Origin: Hirsutella rhossiliensis
Taxonomy: Eukaryota; Ascomycota; Sordariomycetes; Hypocreales; Ophiocordycipitaceae
Assembly (NCBI RefSeq): GCF_020360975.1
Contig: NW_025408676.1
Location: 1,984,001-2,048,000, forward strand
Reading direction: 5' to 3'
Length of the DNA: 64,000 nt
Part shown: one piece after another, positions 31,000 through 43,170 of the stretch
How the letters are laid out: the number at the start of each line of letters is the position of its first letter
Position numbering within the stretch: position 1 is the first letter of the stretch
Translations under genes and position numbers: made by a program
Notes under the pieces: model-generated
Databases searched by the model: none
Told to the model about the DNA's origin: nothing
Seen by the model: the letters and a program-made list of their open reading frames with translations, nothing else

Positions 31000-33900
31000 T
31001 CATCCCTGCCTTATAGTTAGTCGTGAACGCGGTACGTAGGAAACGCAGACGTGTAAACCTTCCGTCGGCGTGTGGTTATAGAGGCTCTGACGATCGAAAG
31101 GCGCCTCGAGGAGTAAGCCTTGCAGCGACGTAACCCGTGAGACAGCAACATAGCTAATCCCGGCCTGGAAGTCGCGTGTAGCGAGATCAGTAACTATTTG
31201 ATCCTTCGTTAGGCTCTGGCATTTGTGAACAGTGATGGCAAACGCCACCATGAGAAACTGCGTGCGAGCGCAGGTCTCGTTGCCCACAAGGAAGTCTCGC
31301 CTGACTGGGAGGATGGGTGAGATTTTCCTGCCCTCGTTAGTTGTTAGATATGGCGGTCCGTCGTAGCTATCAAAGTCCACCATAATAACGGCCGGGGATC
31401 TTCCATGGCTCGGCGCCTGCGTTCCAGGCGATATCGTATACAGTACCCTGGGCACCGTTAACTAGGCCAGCTGGCTGCCATAGGTTAGTAGTGAGCATTA
31501 CCCTGGCGCCCTTAGCAATGGGGAACTTGTTAGATAGATTGCCAGCATTGTCGCTTGGTGCCTGCCCCGCGCCCTTGCCCTGATTCTTTGCCTCCACCTG
31601 TATTGCCGGGGCGTTTAGATGAACCATATGCTCGTAATTGTATTCGTTGACCCGCGCCCTTGTAGAATACACCCGCAAAGCGGCCTTGAAGCTGTCAACC
31701 TCGCTCTGCGTTAGCCTGGCCTGTACCCGACTGCTAAGGAGGTTCCAGGACGGTATGGATAACTTGACTTCACGCAGTTCCTGCAACGCCTGACGGAACC
31801 GGGCCTGATCATCACCAGCCTGGCGCTGTACCGTGGTCAGGAAGACGGTGCGGTCAAATAACCGGTAGGCCACATGCCCTCTCCTTTCCAACGCAGACAG
31901 GCTGGTGCTAGTCGAATACAGGGGCTTTTGCCGGACTGGTGGTAACTGGAAGAAATCGCCCACAAGCAAGACGCTCATACCACCAAAGAACTCGAGGCTA
32001 CGCTGTGAAAAGGCCTGTCGCAGACGGGAATCGATCCGCGCGAGCTGCTCAATCCCCAGCATGCTCTTTTCATCGATCACGAGGTATTTGACGTGCCGTA
32101 GGCGGGACTGAAGGGCGGCTGCGTCGGCTGGGGAAGGTCGGTAAAAGCACCACCTACTGGGAGGCGTAGCAATGAATGAATGGTGCTGCCCTGTATCTGG
32201 TTACTCGCAACGCCTGTTGGCGCTACGCGGCAAATAGGGCTAGGATTCGGTAGGGCGGCCGCCTGAAGATGGGAGGAAAGCACCTTGATAAGGAACGACT
32301 TGCCGGTGCCACCACCACCATCAACGTGGAGAAGGATTTGAGTAGGATTTTGCGCCTGGAAGTGACCCATGAACGTGTCGTACACGAGTCGTTGTTGCGG
32401 ATTCAGCGTATTACGCCAGTGAGGGCCAAGGACCTCCACATCGTTGGCCATGGGGTGGCTAGCGATAAGGACTTTCCAGTAGCTATCTCGAAGTTCCGGA
32501 TATGTACCCACATGCCGTGTCCAGTCGTAATTGACGTCGATATCGCGGCGGCCAAGAAGGTCAAGATCTTCCTGGGTAAGGGGGTTCCCAGGTAAAAGGG
32601 CGGCGAGGCGAATCCAGTCTTCGTCGTCAAATTCTTCCTCCACAGGCAGAGCCTCATATTGATCATCTTGGGGCTGTAATCGAGCCTCTTTTGGCCGACC
32701 GTAATGGTCATCACCATGACTGTGGTGCTGCCAACAATAGGAGAAGGCCTCAGCGTGAGAACCAAAAAGCTGGCCGTCAAATGTGAGGAGATCATCAACC
32801 CGCCGATGTGGGTGGTTTAATGTTAGCTTTACACGGCAGTAATCTGGCCACTGTTGACCCTCTGGATCAGCCTGATAGCGAGGAAAGTAAACCAACACAC
32901 GAGGCCTGCCGTTAACGTTGCCTGGCTGCCATTGCTTCCACTTGGAAGGGTCCCTAGGACGGAAATTCCAGCACTTGAGGAAGGAGACATAGCATAGGTC
33001 CGCTAGGGCTTCCGGGCGTTGAGTGTACTTTTCGTAAACGTTGGGGGCCTCTTCAACCTCATCGCCGTCAATACGGAGGAAGCGGGAATGCCTGTCAGGA
33101 TTACGGCAGTCAACGTACAGGCAGGTTCGTGAGCCTTCCTGTAACGGCAGGCCGAGGAGCAAGTGGCTGACCTCCTGCTTCGAGTAATCCCGCTCAGCAA
33201 CTAGCTGATTGAGGAGCTTTGACGTGAAAGAAATAAGGGGGTTGTGGTCCTTGACCCGGGGCATCAGGGCCTTCCCGATCTGGGCAAAAGACTCGCTCTT
33301 CTTTTCCGACTTTGAGCAGTATTTGGCCGCGTAATCGATTACCTGCTGTAGACTCGTGCAGGGTGAAACGTCTGTATTGGCTAGCCACGCAACGGTAAGC
33401 AAGCGGTTGTAATGGTTAATCTGGCCATCGTTCCGCTCGCCCCTAAAGCTCCAGTGTTTAGAGTGAGGAACCTTGTCAAGGGAGGCTAGTAGGCGCTGGC
33501 CGTGAGGAAATCCAAAGCGGCACTCCACCTGCTTGGTATGCTTATTGACCTGCATGCAGTAGTTGTTGCAGCGGTGGCGTTGCACGCGGTTGATTACCAT
33601 CGATAGAAACTGAACGGTAAGGGGATGTTCCAATAGAGTACCGATCAGGATTCCCTTCCCCAGGCGCCTGTATTCGCTGTGGCTCTGGGTTAATGGCAGA
33701 TACGTGATATCCCCAGATGCGGGCGAATTGCTCCCGGGACCGGTCGTTATCAGGATCTAAGTCTGGGTGGCCACTTAGCCAATATAGGCCGTGGTGATGA
33801 CTGGAACCCCTGCCCTGCCACTCGTAGCGGCCCCAAGAGTCCGTTAGGTTGAACTTCTGCTTCAGGACAATAGTCCTAAACAGCGTATAACGTTTATAGA

Positions 33901-36035
33901 AGTGGTAAGCAGCAATATGGGCGTTGTCTCGTAGCAGTTGCCGGGATAGAGCCATCCGCGCCGCCTCAGGAGCTGCTTGCCACTCGTCAAATCGAGGCAT
34001 ATGACGGTATAGGGATTCCCAGTGGTAATCGGCTGCACTTGCAGTAGCGAAAAGGCCAGGCTTGCCTAAATTATAGGCTTCCAATTCCTTCCTTTGCTTA
34101 TACCAATATGGCCGGGTGCCCTGATTACCGCGGCTTGGCGCGTGATTGACTGGATCAGCGCCTGAGCCTCCGGCTCGTCAGGCCCAGCCATCGCTTCCTC
34201 TAGGTCGGCGCGTGTAAGGGGTTGACGGCGGCTGTCGCGTTGCTTGACGAAGTAGTCACTTCTCTTTCGGACCTGCGCACGTAACATCGTGTTGAGGGCG
34301 ACGAAAGGCCACGTCTTATGGCGGGCAAAACGTCCGTCATGCCATCTCATCGCGTGGGCAAGGTAGTCCTGGTACGTGATGCTCCGTAGGCGAGGCTCCA
34401 CGAAGTCGGCCTTGCCGTCGGGGTAGAGGGTAGGGAACGCAAGCGATAAAAGCGGCTGAGAACGGTTGAATTCGTCGATAGGGGTCCTGCGAATGGAAGG
34501 CAGTGGCATCTGGTGGTGAGCCTGCGCGCTACGCGGCATATACTCCAGATCAGTCATGCGCTCAGGGTTAGGGGTCCCATCAAGAAATCGGGACTGCAGA
34601 GCATTCAATTCGGTATCAGTGACCTGCAAATTCGGGATCGCTGATGCATCGGCATCGCTTGGGTCCTCTTCCACAACCTCCTCAACGGGGCCCTGGGGGA
34701 CTTCGCCGTCAGGTATGTCAGCCACTTGGCTGGCAATGGAAGCAACTATGCTGCCATCAAGAGGAATCCGTTGCAGGCGATTCTGGCTCACAACAATATC
34801 GCGATAGCCCGGGTGGTGACGCTGTAGGTAATGCAGCCAGGCCGACAGGCATGAGCGACGTACCCGGAAATCGCGAGCAAACTGTTGCCGGAAGCGAGGG
34901 TCGCCCTCTATATTAGGAGGCCGCAGGAGGATGATATCTAGCTCTTCAGGTAGGACTGGGAGCTCTTCAAAAAGCCTGCCAACATTGCGAAGGAAGTGGA
35001 CAACGTGACCGCGATATTTATACTGAGCGCCACGCACCTGCAGGACTTTCACGTGTACGTGAACTCTAGCAATGAGCATCTCCTCGACCATCGTTAGATC
35101 AGGTAGATCGGCGGGGACTTCCCAAAGTCAAGGTGATTCGCAGCGCTAAAGAAGTACGGTTCGTTAGGGGCTTTCTTCCTGTCTCGACCAATGCAGCGAC
35201 TGCAGATTTTCAAGCTATTTCGCTTCATATCGAACCAACGCTCCTGGCAGCGAATGCAACTATGCATCTTGTCGTCATTCAGAGCAGTATAGAACTCGCG
35301 CACAAGGGCTTGATCCCCCTCACTAAGGGCAGGTAAGTCAAGGTCCCCTGTAAAAGGCGGATCAACTATCTGATCGAACTGTCGCTCTTCAGGCTGTGGC
35401 CGTGGCCGGGGGTTAATGTTGACTCGACGTGTATAGCGGCCGCGGCGATGACTCTGTGGCAGTAATGAAGGAGGGTACGAAGCGGGAAGAGATTCCTGTG
35501 GTATAGGCGTGCCTTGCACAACAGAAGCCGATTGAAGAGTGCCTTGAGGAATTGGCGTTTGTGGAATCGGCGTGCCCAGAACTACTGTTGGCAGGCCAAA
35601 GGTAGGAGGGGTGGGGGAAGGTCCCTCTACCGCGCTTGAGGTAGATGGCCTCGGCAGAGGTCTAGGCAGTCCCTGGAGTGCGGGTGCCAGGGCACGGCAT
35701 AAAGTTGATGTGGCAGGGGGTCGTAAGGCTTGCACACAGGCAGGCGTTGGCGCAGTCCGCCTTGAAGGCGTCAGGTTAGCTAGAGAATCGGTCCGTTTCG
35801 TGGCTCTGCGTGGCGATAGCCTCAAAGCGAAATTCCGCATTGCGGCAACGGCGGCTCGAGATTCGGTAACCCGTTCCTTTCGGCGTGCCCTACAGCTAGC
35901 ACAGTCTCTTGTAAACTTCGTAGGGTCCTTGACGCTTCGAAATTCGACTTCGGGCAGGTCTTGCTTGCAGGTATGGCAATTCCGAACTGCCTGGGGTATG
36001 TCGTCCTCCATCTGGCCGTATATGTATGTATCCAC
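31000..36035 (-). mobile_element. Helitron H1: RepHel protein (Rep + PIF1-like helicase), frameshifted
   Basis: A rolling-circle transposon protein over five or six frames on the minus strand. 36035-35094: N-terminus with two zinc-binding pairs (CHTCKQDLP..CASC and CIRCQERWFD..CSRC). 35091-34066: VEEMLIARVHVHVKVLQVRG (DUF6570-like) and start of the Helitron-like N domain (LLSLAFPTLYPDGKADF). 34084-33542: Rep with PGLFATASAADYHW and the HUH site as GRGSSHHHGLYWL. 33633-32077: Rep tyrosines Y..Y in VIDYAAKYCSKSEK (codons at 33333 and 33321), then helicase Walker A DGGGGTGKSFLIKVL. 32080-31370: Walker B VIDEKSMLGI and LLVGDFFQLPPV. 31455-31000: FAITVHKCQSLTKDQI and VAVSRVTSLQGLLLEAPF. Breaks lie near 35120, 34105, 33640, 32090 and 31400. 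The domain set is complete; only frameshifts disable it. Confidence 0.9.
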
Positions 36036-36439
36036 CTCTTACCCACCAGACTGCTAGATGAGGCAGAATTACCGAAGAATATTGGGAGGTGGGCCGGCTG
36101 CCGAGGTAATATGTGAACCTATGTACCGTTAGTAACCTGATGAGTTTGATATATTGGGCAGAACAGGGAAGCAGCCGCCATGTAGGTTAGTTAGTGTGAA
36201 GAGTGCCGAAGAATGGAAGAACTGAAAGAAAGCTCTTGGAGAGCTTGCCAGGCTGGCTAGTTACCTAGTCAACGCTCAGGGGTAATTTTTGCGGGCCTTC
36301 ATTTGGTGACGTTATCGGTCGACCAATCCGCGCACGAGTTGAGCACAGGCCAGGCCAATTAGCCAATCAGAGGAGGTTTTATGCTCGAATCTTTCTGACT
36401 GAGTAGAACGCCCTTCGGGCTGAATCAAAAATATGGACG
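36036..36439. other. 5' flank of Helitron H1
   Basis: No gene. The right part (from about 36350, CCAATCAGAGG) resembles the sequence that precedes the 3' tails of the other Helitron family at 43030 and 47360, so it probably begins a fragment of that tail. Confidence 0.4.
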
Positions 36440-36543
36440 GGTAAGGCAACCCCGCACGGGTTGCGCAATAAGCCTTTCGGAACGAAGATTACGACCAGAG
36501 GGGAAGAGAAAGGAATAAACAGCAGCAGAGAGGCAGAAGGAAT
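36440..36543 (+). repeat. Helitron family-2 tail repeat, isolated copy
   Basis: About 104 bp, almost identical to 43070-43170: GTAAGGCAACCCCGCACGGG, TTGCGCAATAAGCCTTTCGG, AACGAAGATTACGACC and a purine-rich end with GGCAGAAGGAAT. Contains the hairpin GCAACCC/GGGTTGC (36446-36464). It forms a 6.6-kb direct-repeat pair with the tail of H2. Confidence 0.8.
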
Positions 36544-37046
36544 GGGGGGTGTAACAGTTCAGCAAGTTCAACAACTAGCTACCTAGTTAGAACGAATAAG
36601 CTAATAAGGACGAGAATATAGAGGGTAAAGAGGAGGAAGGAAAGGAGTTATACCTACGTCAAGAAGTAGGTCCAGTTGCATAAAGTTAGTCTAGGCCTAG
36701 CTCGTAATATATAGTAAAGGTAAGAAGGGAGGGAAGGGAAGAGGGGAAGTGGAGTTATAGTATCACGGGGCGGACTAGGCAACGAGGAAGAACGATGTTG
36801 TCGGATACAGAGCTATGGACAGTATGCGAGGGCCGGGCATATATGTATGTGGCTATAGACACGTGGTGTGTAGAGGTACCTTAGTACCGTGAGATATAGA
36901 CTAATAAGTAGGGGTAGCTTTTCTTATATTAATAGTATAGCGAGAGTATAGGCCTAGCTTATATAGTAACTAGGTTGTAGAGGTATATTATTTTGGAGAG
37001 TTTAGTAGATATCAAGTATAGATTCAGTGTTATTCAGATAGTAGGC
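36544..37046. other. AT-moderate spacer 3' of copy B
   Basis: No gene or clear repeat. Probably the left end of the Helitron unit that carries copy B, since the family tail ends just before it. Confidence 0.35.
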
Positions 37047-38454
37047 TCATTTTTGCATGCGTTGGCGGAGGGGCCGGATGGGCGCGTCGCTAGTACTAGC
37101 GACGATAGAGTCAAGAAGGGAACCGGGCGCGGCGGCCAGGGCATGAGCGGGCGTGTCCCCGGGCGGCCTTGACGACGAGGCGGACTGCGGGGGTGAGGAG
37201 GAAGTGGCGGCGGGGCCAACAGTGCTCGAAGAGGAGGAAGGAAGCGAATGGTGCTGGTGCAAGGTGCGCGACCTCTTAATCGGGGAGTCGGCCACGGCCG
37301 AGCAGGCCCGCTTGGGCGGCGGCGTCACAGGCGCATCGGCAGGCGGGCCCGGAGCCTTGGAAGGCGTGTGCGGCGCGGTCGAAGGCGGCGTAGCAAGCGA
37401 GTAGGAGGCGGCGCGGACGAGGTCAAACGCAGAGGAGGTGGAAGAGGTTGACGCCTCAGGGCTGGGCCAGCGGGGAAGCGGAGGCGGCAGCGGCGGAAGA
37501 CCTATCATGGAAAGTCCAGCTATCCGGGACGACGACGAAGACGTAATCGCGGTCCGAGCCGGGCGGGACACACATCACGCCATGATCGAGAAGGCCGGCG
37601 ACCTTGCCAGTGCAGGTAAACGGGATACCAGGCAGAAAGGGAGAGGCGGACCTCTCGGCCAGCTTCTTACACAGGACGAGCCAAGGGTTGGCATAGATGG
37701 GAAAGATGACAAAGACCTGAAAGGGGTGGTAGCCCTTGAAGGGAACCTTGTCCGGGACGCCAGGGCGATGTACGTCGATAGCTGGATTAGGCCGCAGCAG
37801 CGGAGCTGGTCGGTCCCAAGACCAGGAAGAAGATCGGCCTGCAGGAGGTCAAGTCCGGAGCCGGCGACGACGCCGTGAAAGGAGACAACAGGAGGCGTCG
37901 AGGGGAAGTGGCCGTCGGGTGCCAAGGAGCGCGGGAGGACGCTTAGGAAGAGATCAGCGGGGCGGCAAAGAGGACGGAGGGAGGCTCACGGCTGGTAGCC
38001 CTGGTCGCGGACGACGAGGGCGGGCATCGTATAGAGGAGAGTCTCGCCGACGTCGGCCTCGAGACCGTCGCGGCGCTCGACCTCCCAGGCGAGGGCGTAC
38101 GGATGGACGCGGCCGGACATAAAGAACCACTGCTCAGACCAATCCGAGTCGACGACCGGCTGGCCGTAGATTGAGAGATTCAAGCTAAAGAAGAGGGGGG
38201 AGACATCGTTATCATCCCCGCTGCCCGGAGGCGTACTCGAGCGCCAGCAGCCACGAGGGGGCGGGAAGGAGGACGCGGGCAATGGCCTCGGCGTTGAGGC
38301 CCCTCACGCGGTGCTCGTCCTGGTGGGCGAACCTCACGGGGCAGTCGGGCTGGGCAAAGAACATCATGGTCATGTCGCCGCCGGCGCCCTTATTGCCTGT
38401 AAGAGGCCTGCGAAGGTGCGGCGGAGAGTCGGTGGTAGGCGGCGTCGGGGACAT
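37047..38454 (-). pseudogene. Helitron-linked unknown gene family, copy B (two exons, frameshifts)
   Basis: The ATG at 38454 starts MSPTPPTTDSPPHLRRPL, then MMFFAQPDCPVRFAHQDEHR and RGLNAEAIARVLLPAPSW. After a shift near 38215 come FFSLNLSIYGQPVV, WSEQWFFMSGRVHPYALAWE and PALVVRDQGYQP. Intron 37942-37989 (GTGAGC..CCTAAG, 48 bp) follows. Exon 2 gives VLPRSLAPDGHFPSTPPVVS, LLPGLGTDQLRCCGLIQLST and, in another frame, GYHPFQVFVIFPIYANPW, FTCTGKVAGLLDHGVM and DYVFVVVPDSWTF. The last part is a Ser/Pro-rich, disordered tail with an NLS-like KRACSAVADSPIKRSR and a conserved end DSIVASTSDAPIRPLRQR. The family is not recognised. The GKVAGLL..DYVFVVVPD stretch looks like beta-rich, OB-like strands, which is inference only. 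It is divergently placed 5' of Helitron H2. Confidence 0.72.
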
Positions 38455-38644
38455 TATAGCCCTCTAGCAGGAAGTAAGTCAACTAGTAAGCAATAGGGCA
38501 AGGGGGGGAAGCCATACATAGCTATATAGATCGCAAAGAAGCCTATATAGCGCGATACTGCATTAAGAAGCGCGGTAGGGTTAGGGAGATTAGAAGATCG
38601 GATATAGGTTAAAGTCCTAGAGAAAAGAAGGCATAAAGGGTTAG
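38455..38644. other. Short spacer between copy B start and solo LTR
   Basis: Probable remains of the shared promoter between copy B and the Helitron; nothing specific recognised. Confidence 0.3.
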
Positions 38645-38964
38645 TGTCAGAACCTTGATGAGGTTCTCGTCGGATAGGTCACGGACACAGCAAGAATGGT
38701 ACGATCGGATGAAGTGAGGTATGATGTGTGTCTGTCTGTGTCCCCCATTTGGGGGTGCTCTGCCCAAGCCCTATATCAAAGGGCGATGGCCTCAATCCCT
38801 ATGACATGCCATCACGTCATATCTCTGTAACTGTCTCATAGATGTCCTCGTGGCCTCATCGGCTGCGCTACCTGGTGCGCTATCGTCTGCGCTACCGTTG
38901 GCGCTGCCACTAGTAGCCTGACGCTATCGTAGCTGCATCTACCCGGATTCTACCGGATCTAACA
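38645..38964 (+). repeat. Solo LTR (third family)
   Basis: 320 bp from TGTCAGAACC to CCGGATCTAACA, with TG..CA borders and a TGT..ACA inverted pair. The middle has GCGCTACC/GCGCTATC-type short repeats. Flanks GTTAG and GGTGC do not match, so no target duplication. It abuts the truncated start of the H2 Rep coding sequence exactly at the HUH motif, which suggests that an LTR recombination or deletion removed the H2 N-terminus. Confidence 0.7.
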
Positions 38965-41900
38965 GGTGCCCTCCACCTCCACGGGCTCCTCTGGCTAAGG
39001 GGCAACAGGGGCCTCGGCGAGGCGCTCGCGGGCGCCGACACGGAGGAGCAGGCGGCGTGCCGGGAGCGAATCGTCCGCTACGTAGACAGCGTCTTCTCCG
39101 AGGTAAGGCAGCGACAAGGTTCTAGAGAGGCCCTCCAGATATATGCCACTCAGTACGGACAGAGGAGGGGTTCTAGGCTAACCCGGGGCCACAGGAGCTA
39201 GACGCAGAAGGCTACTGCGCCGTGCAGGCGGAGAGGTCGGCGACGGCGGACATATCGTCGCGGCTCGACGACGTCGCGCGCTTCACAGACGCCTTCAACG
39301 AGGAGGCCAACTTCTGCGCGGGCGCGACGCAGGTCCACACGCACAGCGCGACCTGCGTAAAGTACTCGCTCGGCGGCGGGGCGCGCGAGGGAACCTCTGC
39401 CGGTTCAAGGCGCCGTGGAGGCTGGTGGAGAGGACGGCGCTGACGACGGACGGGGTGCTCGAGGTCCGGCGCACGCATAACATGGTCAACCGGTGGAACA
39501 GGGCGATGGCGGTCGGGCTGCGGCACAACCACGATATCTCGTTCATCGCGACGCAGCGTAAGACTATGGCCCTGATCTACTACATCACCAACTACGCGAC
39601 CAAGGTCGAGGACCCGGCGTGGAAGCGGGTGGCCGCGGCGGCCGAGTTCCTCCCGACGCTAGAGGGGGAGCTAATAGAAGAGAACAGCGGCAGTAGTAGC
39701 GAGGGCAAGAGCGAGAGGAGAGGGCCCAGGGCTAACGAGGAGGTAGCGATAGGGCCAGAGCCTACTATAGGGAGGAATAAGACGAGGACGTTCCTACTCA
39801 AGGTAGCGAACCGGGTCTTCACAGAGCGGCCACTCTCGCAGGTTGAGGTAATAGCCCACCTCCTAGGGTATCCGGCGGAGTTCAGCAGCGGCTCGGCGTG
39901 GGCGTACGTCAATGCGAACCAGCTCTACTGGGCCGTCTTCCGCCGGTGGAGGCATCTCCAACGGGCAAGCGGCGCGGAGGCGACAGGCGACGCGCCGGAC
40001 GAGACGGTCGTCGTGGAGGAGGCCGGGCCGAGAATTCCCCTCGTCGAGGCCTACCGTCACAGGGGGGAGCTCCTACAACGGCTTTGCCTCTACGACTATA
40101 CGTCACTTATAAGGCTGAGGCGGGCCGGCGGCAGCGCCGACAGCAGGGCGGGCTGGGGCGAGATACCCCTCGCAGAGGGCTGCGCGGCAGGGAAGGGCTG
40201 GGTGCAGGTGCTTAGGCGACCGGGCAAGGCGGCGACGGTGCGGCTAGACGGGTACCTAAGCAAGGAGTTCAGTAAGGAAGACGAGGAGTCATGCCACCGA
40301 AGGTACGTATTATAAGGTAGGAAATGCCTATAGGAAAGGCAGCTTGAGGATACATATAGGCTAGGTCGGCTAACGGCACCCAGGGCGGCGGTGCAGCACC
40401 TTGCCCTATTTATACCATGGGAGTCATTTGTCAGCATAGGAGCCGGCGACATCAACGATATCTGGGCACAGGCGCGATCGTCGCTCTCCCCGAGGGTCGC
40501 GCGGCTCGTAGACAACGTACAGCTCCTCCGGCGGTCAGCGGAGGACGCGAAGCGCGACGCCAAGCAGTGGGCCGCGACAGCCGAGGAAGACAGGTCGACA
40601 GCGCCACAGGCCGAAGACGAAGGTAGGGCCACGGGGAGCGGCGGCGAGGGGGGCGTACCGCGGCGGCGGGGCGGGCGACACGGCCCGGCTCATCGACGTG
40701 GTCCGGAATGCAGCCGCCGCGGGGCAGGTGACGGCGCAGTCGACAGAGCTGCTAGGGATGACGCAGCAGCTCTGCCGGTTCCAGCAGCCCGGGCTCGAGT
40801 CAGCCGCCGAGCTCGCGGCGACGGTGGTAGCGGAGGATGGGCCCGTGAGGCGAGTCAACCTACCGGGCTCGGCGCTCTCGGGGGCGGCGCTGCCGCGGCA
40901 GGAGGAGGTGCGGGCTATTAAGTCGCAGCAGAGGAGCGCCGCGCGGGAGCGGGCGGGCCATACAGGGCATCCAGGGCTCACAAGGCGGCGGGGCGGCGGC
41001 AGGCGTCGGGGCGGACCGCGGCGCGGCCCTCCGCGGGGTCATGGGGGGATTCGGCGAGGACGACATGGACGTGACGGCGGCCGACGGCGACCCAGACGTA
41101 GGCACGGCGGCGGGGATGCGCGTGCGGCTCGGCCCGTCGAGCTCGTTCCTCGCCGCCGGCCGGGAGCTGGCCAAGGAACTGACGCTGAACGAGAAGCAGT
41201 CAATTGCCCTCCTCATCGTATGCCGGCAGCTCGACCAGATCCGGCAGGCCAACGAGGCAGGCGGCGACGGAGAAGGCCAGCTCTGCCTATTCGTCGGCGG
41301 CGAGGGCGGCACCGGCAAGTCGCGCGTCATAGAGGCGCTCGTCGAGCTGCTCGCCCGGAGGGAGCTCTCGAGCCGGATGCTCGTGACGGCGACGTCGGGC
41401 ACGGCTGCGGCGCGGATCAACGGCATCACCCTCCACTCGGCCTGCGGCCTCACGGTCGGCCAGGCGGGAGGGGCGACAAGGAGCTGGACGGTGCGGCTGC
41501 CGGGCGCGGGCGAGCGCTTCGTCGACGGCCGGTCGCGCATGGACTGGCGGGAGAAGGAGGTACTCGTAATCGACGAGGTCAGCATGCTCGGGGCGCGGAC
41601 GCTGCACGCGGCCAACGAGCAGCTCCGCCGGCTGCGGGGGTCGGCGCGAGACTTCGGCGGGATCCCGGTAGTGATCCTCTGCGGCGACTTCCACCAGTTC
41701 CGGCCGGTGCAGGAGCGGTCGATCCTGCTGCCGAGCGCGGCGGTGTCGTGGGACGAGGACAGGGCGTTCGCGGCCGAGCAGCGGCGGCAGCACGACGAGG
41801 CGCACGCGCTGTGGCGGCGCTTCACAACGGTCGTCATGCTCGACGAGCAGATGCGGGCCGCCGGCGACCCAGAGCTGCGGCGGCTGCTCGGGCGGATCCG

Positions 41901-42808
41901 CCGCGGCGAGCAGGACCGGTCGGACCTCGAGCTGCTCAACTCGAGGTGCCACCGGCCCGGCAGGCGGATCGCGTGGGAGACGGGCGTGACGGTGGTCACG
42001 CCTCTCAACCGCAACCGCTGGAACCTCAACCTCGAGGCGGCGCTCGCGTTCCGGGCGCTGCGGCGGACGGCGGCGCGCGTCTTCCTCCGAGCACAAGTGG
42101 AAGGACGGCGAGCCGACTGAGGAGGAGGCGGTGCTGATGCTCGGCCAGGGCGACGACAGCGCGACGCCGGTGCCGGCCGTCTTCGTCTTCGTGCCCGGCA
42201 TGCCGGTCGTCGTGAACCAGAACACGCACCAGGGGCTGAAGGTGGTGAACGGGGCCGGCTACACGGCGGTGGCCGTGATCCCCGACCGGGCCTTCCCCGG
42301 CCACCGGGTGTCGGCGGAGCTGACGCTGCACTTCGGGCCGCCGGCGGGCATCGTGCTGGCGTCGGAGACGACCCGGGACCTCCACTTCGTAGGGATGCCG
42401 GCCGGGACGATCCTGCTGACGCCCATCAGCGTGAAGATCACGGCGCAGCGGAAGCGGCCGTGGCAGCGCAACGACGTGAGCCGGCGGGGCCTGCCGTGCG
42501 CGGCGGCCTTCGCCTGCACCGACTACAAGGTGCAGGGCGGGACGATCGAGCGCGTCGCGCTCGAGCTGCGGGGGGCGAGGACGACGACGGTCGAGGGCAG
42601 GGCGGTGGCGTCGCCGTGCGACCCGTACAGCCTCTACGTGCAGCTCTCGCGGTGCCCGACGCTCGACGGCATCACGCTCGTGTCGGAGGTGCGGGAGCGG
42701 GACTTCATAGGGAACCGGGTGCCGAAGGAGATGACAGCGGCGCAGGCACGGCTGGAGGAGCTAAGCGGGCTGACGACGCGAGAGGCGGCCGGCCTACTCC
42801 GCGGGTGA
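38965..42808 (+). mobile_element. Helitron H2: RepHel, 5' truncated, frameshifted, two conserved introns
   Basis: Coding begins abruptly at GALHLHGLLWL (HUH, His codons 38974 and 38980). Exon ..IVRYVDSVFSE, intron 39103-39194 (GTAAGG..CACAG), then ELDAEGYCAVQAERS and, after a shift near 39390, FKAPWRLVERTALTTDG. The two Rep tyrosines lie in YITNYATK (39581, 39593). Intron 40303-40383 (GTACGT..CCAG) joins CHRR to AAVQHLALFIPW. After 40900 comes the PIF1-like helicase: Walker A GGEGGTGKSRV (about 41300), Walker B VIDEVSMLGA, CGDFHQFRPVQERS, and after a shift near 42090 VPGMPVVVNQNTHQGLK, FACTDYKVQGGTIERVAL and YSLYVQLSRCPTLDGI. It ends at 42808. Very GC-rich, with strong GC3 bias. Near-identical to H3 over the helicase. 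Confidence 0.88.
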
Positions 42809-43170
42809 GGACGCGGGCGAGGAGGGCCGAGGCAGCCCGGCCCCAAAGAAGACCAATGAGAGGGAGTCTTCAAGAGATGGCCAAGAGGAGGGGGGGGCCA
42901 ATCAGGAAGAGGCTTCAAAGGGGGCAAAGAGGGGAAGAAAGAGCGGGAAGAGGGGTCGAGTTACGACGAATCAGAGGTAAGAACGGCGACGAATGAGAAG
43001 ATGAGGGACACGGGGTAAAAAGCGCCGACCAATCAGAGGGCCGGAAAGTGGGTTGGAAATTTTTGGACAGGTAAGGCAACCCCGCACGGGTTGCGCAATA
43101 AGCCTTTCGGAACGAAGATTACGACCGGAGGGGAAGAGAAAAGAGCAAACATAAGAGAGGCAGAAGGAAT
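42809..43170 (+). repeat. Helitron H2 3' tail
   Basis: Purine-rich 3' flank with CGCCGACCAATCAGAGG, then the 105-bp tail (43066-43170) with hairpin GCAACCC/GGGTTGC at 43076-43094 followed by GCAATAAGCCTTTCGG. Shared with 36440-36543 and in part with 47360-47620. Confidence 0.75.

Noticed and set aside
40698..42137. Long + strand and minus strand open frames (up to 479 residues) across Helitron H2 and H3
   Set aside because: They are Arg/Gly/Pro-rich shadows of the GC-rich helicase frame. Only the frames carrying GGTGKS, DEVSM and CGDFHQ motifs are protein-like.
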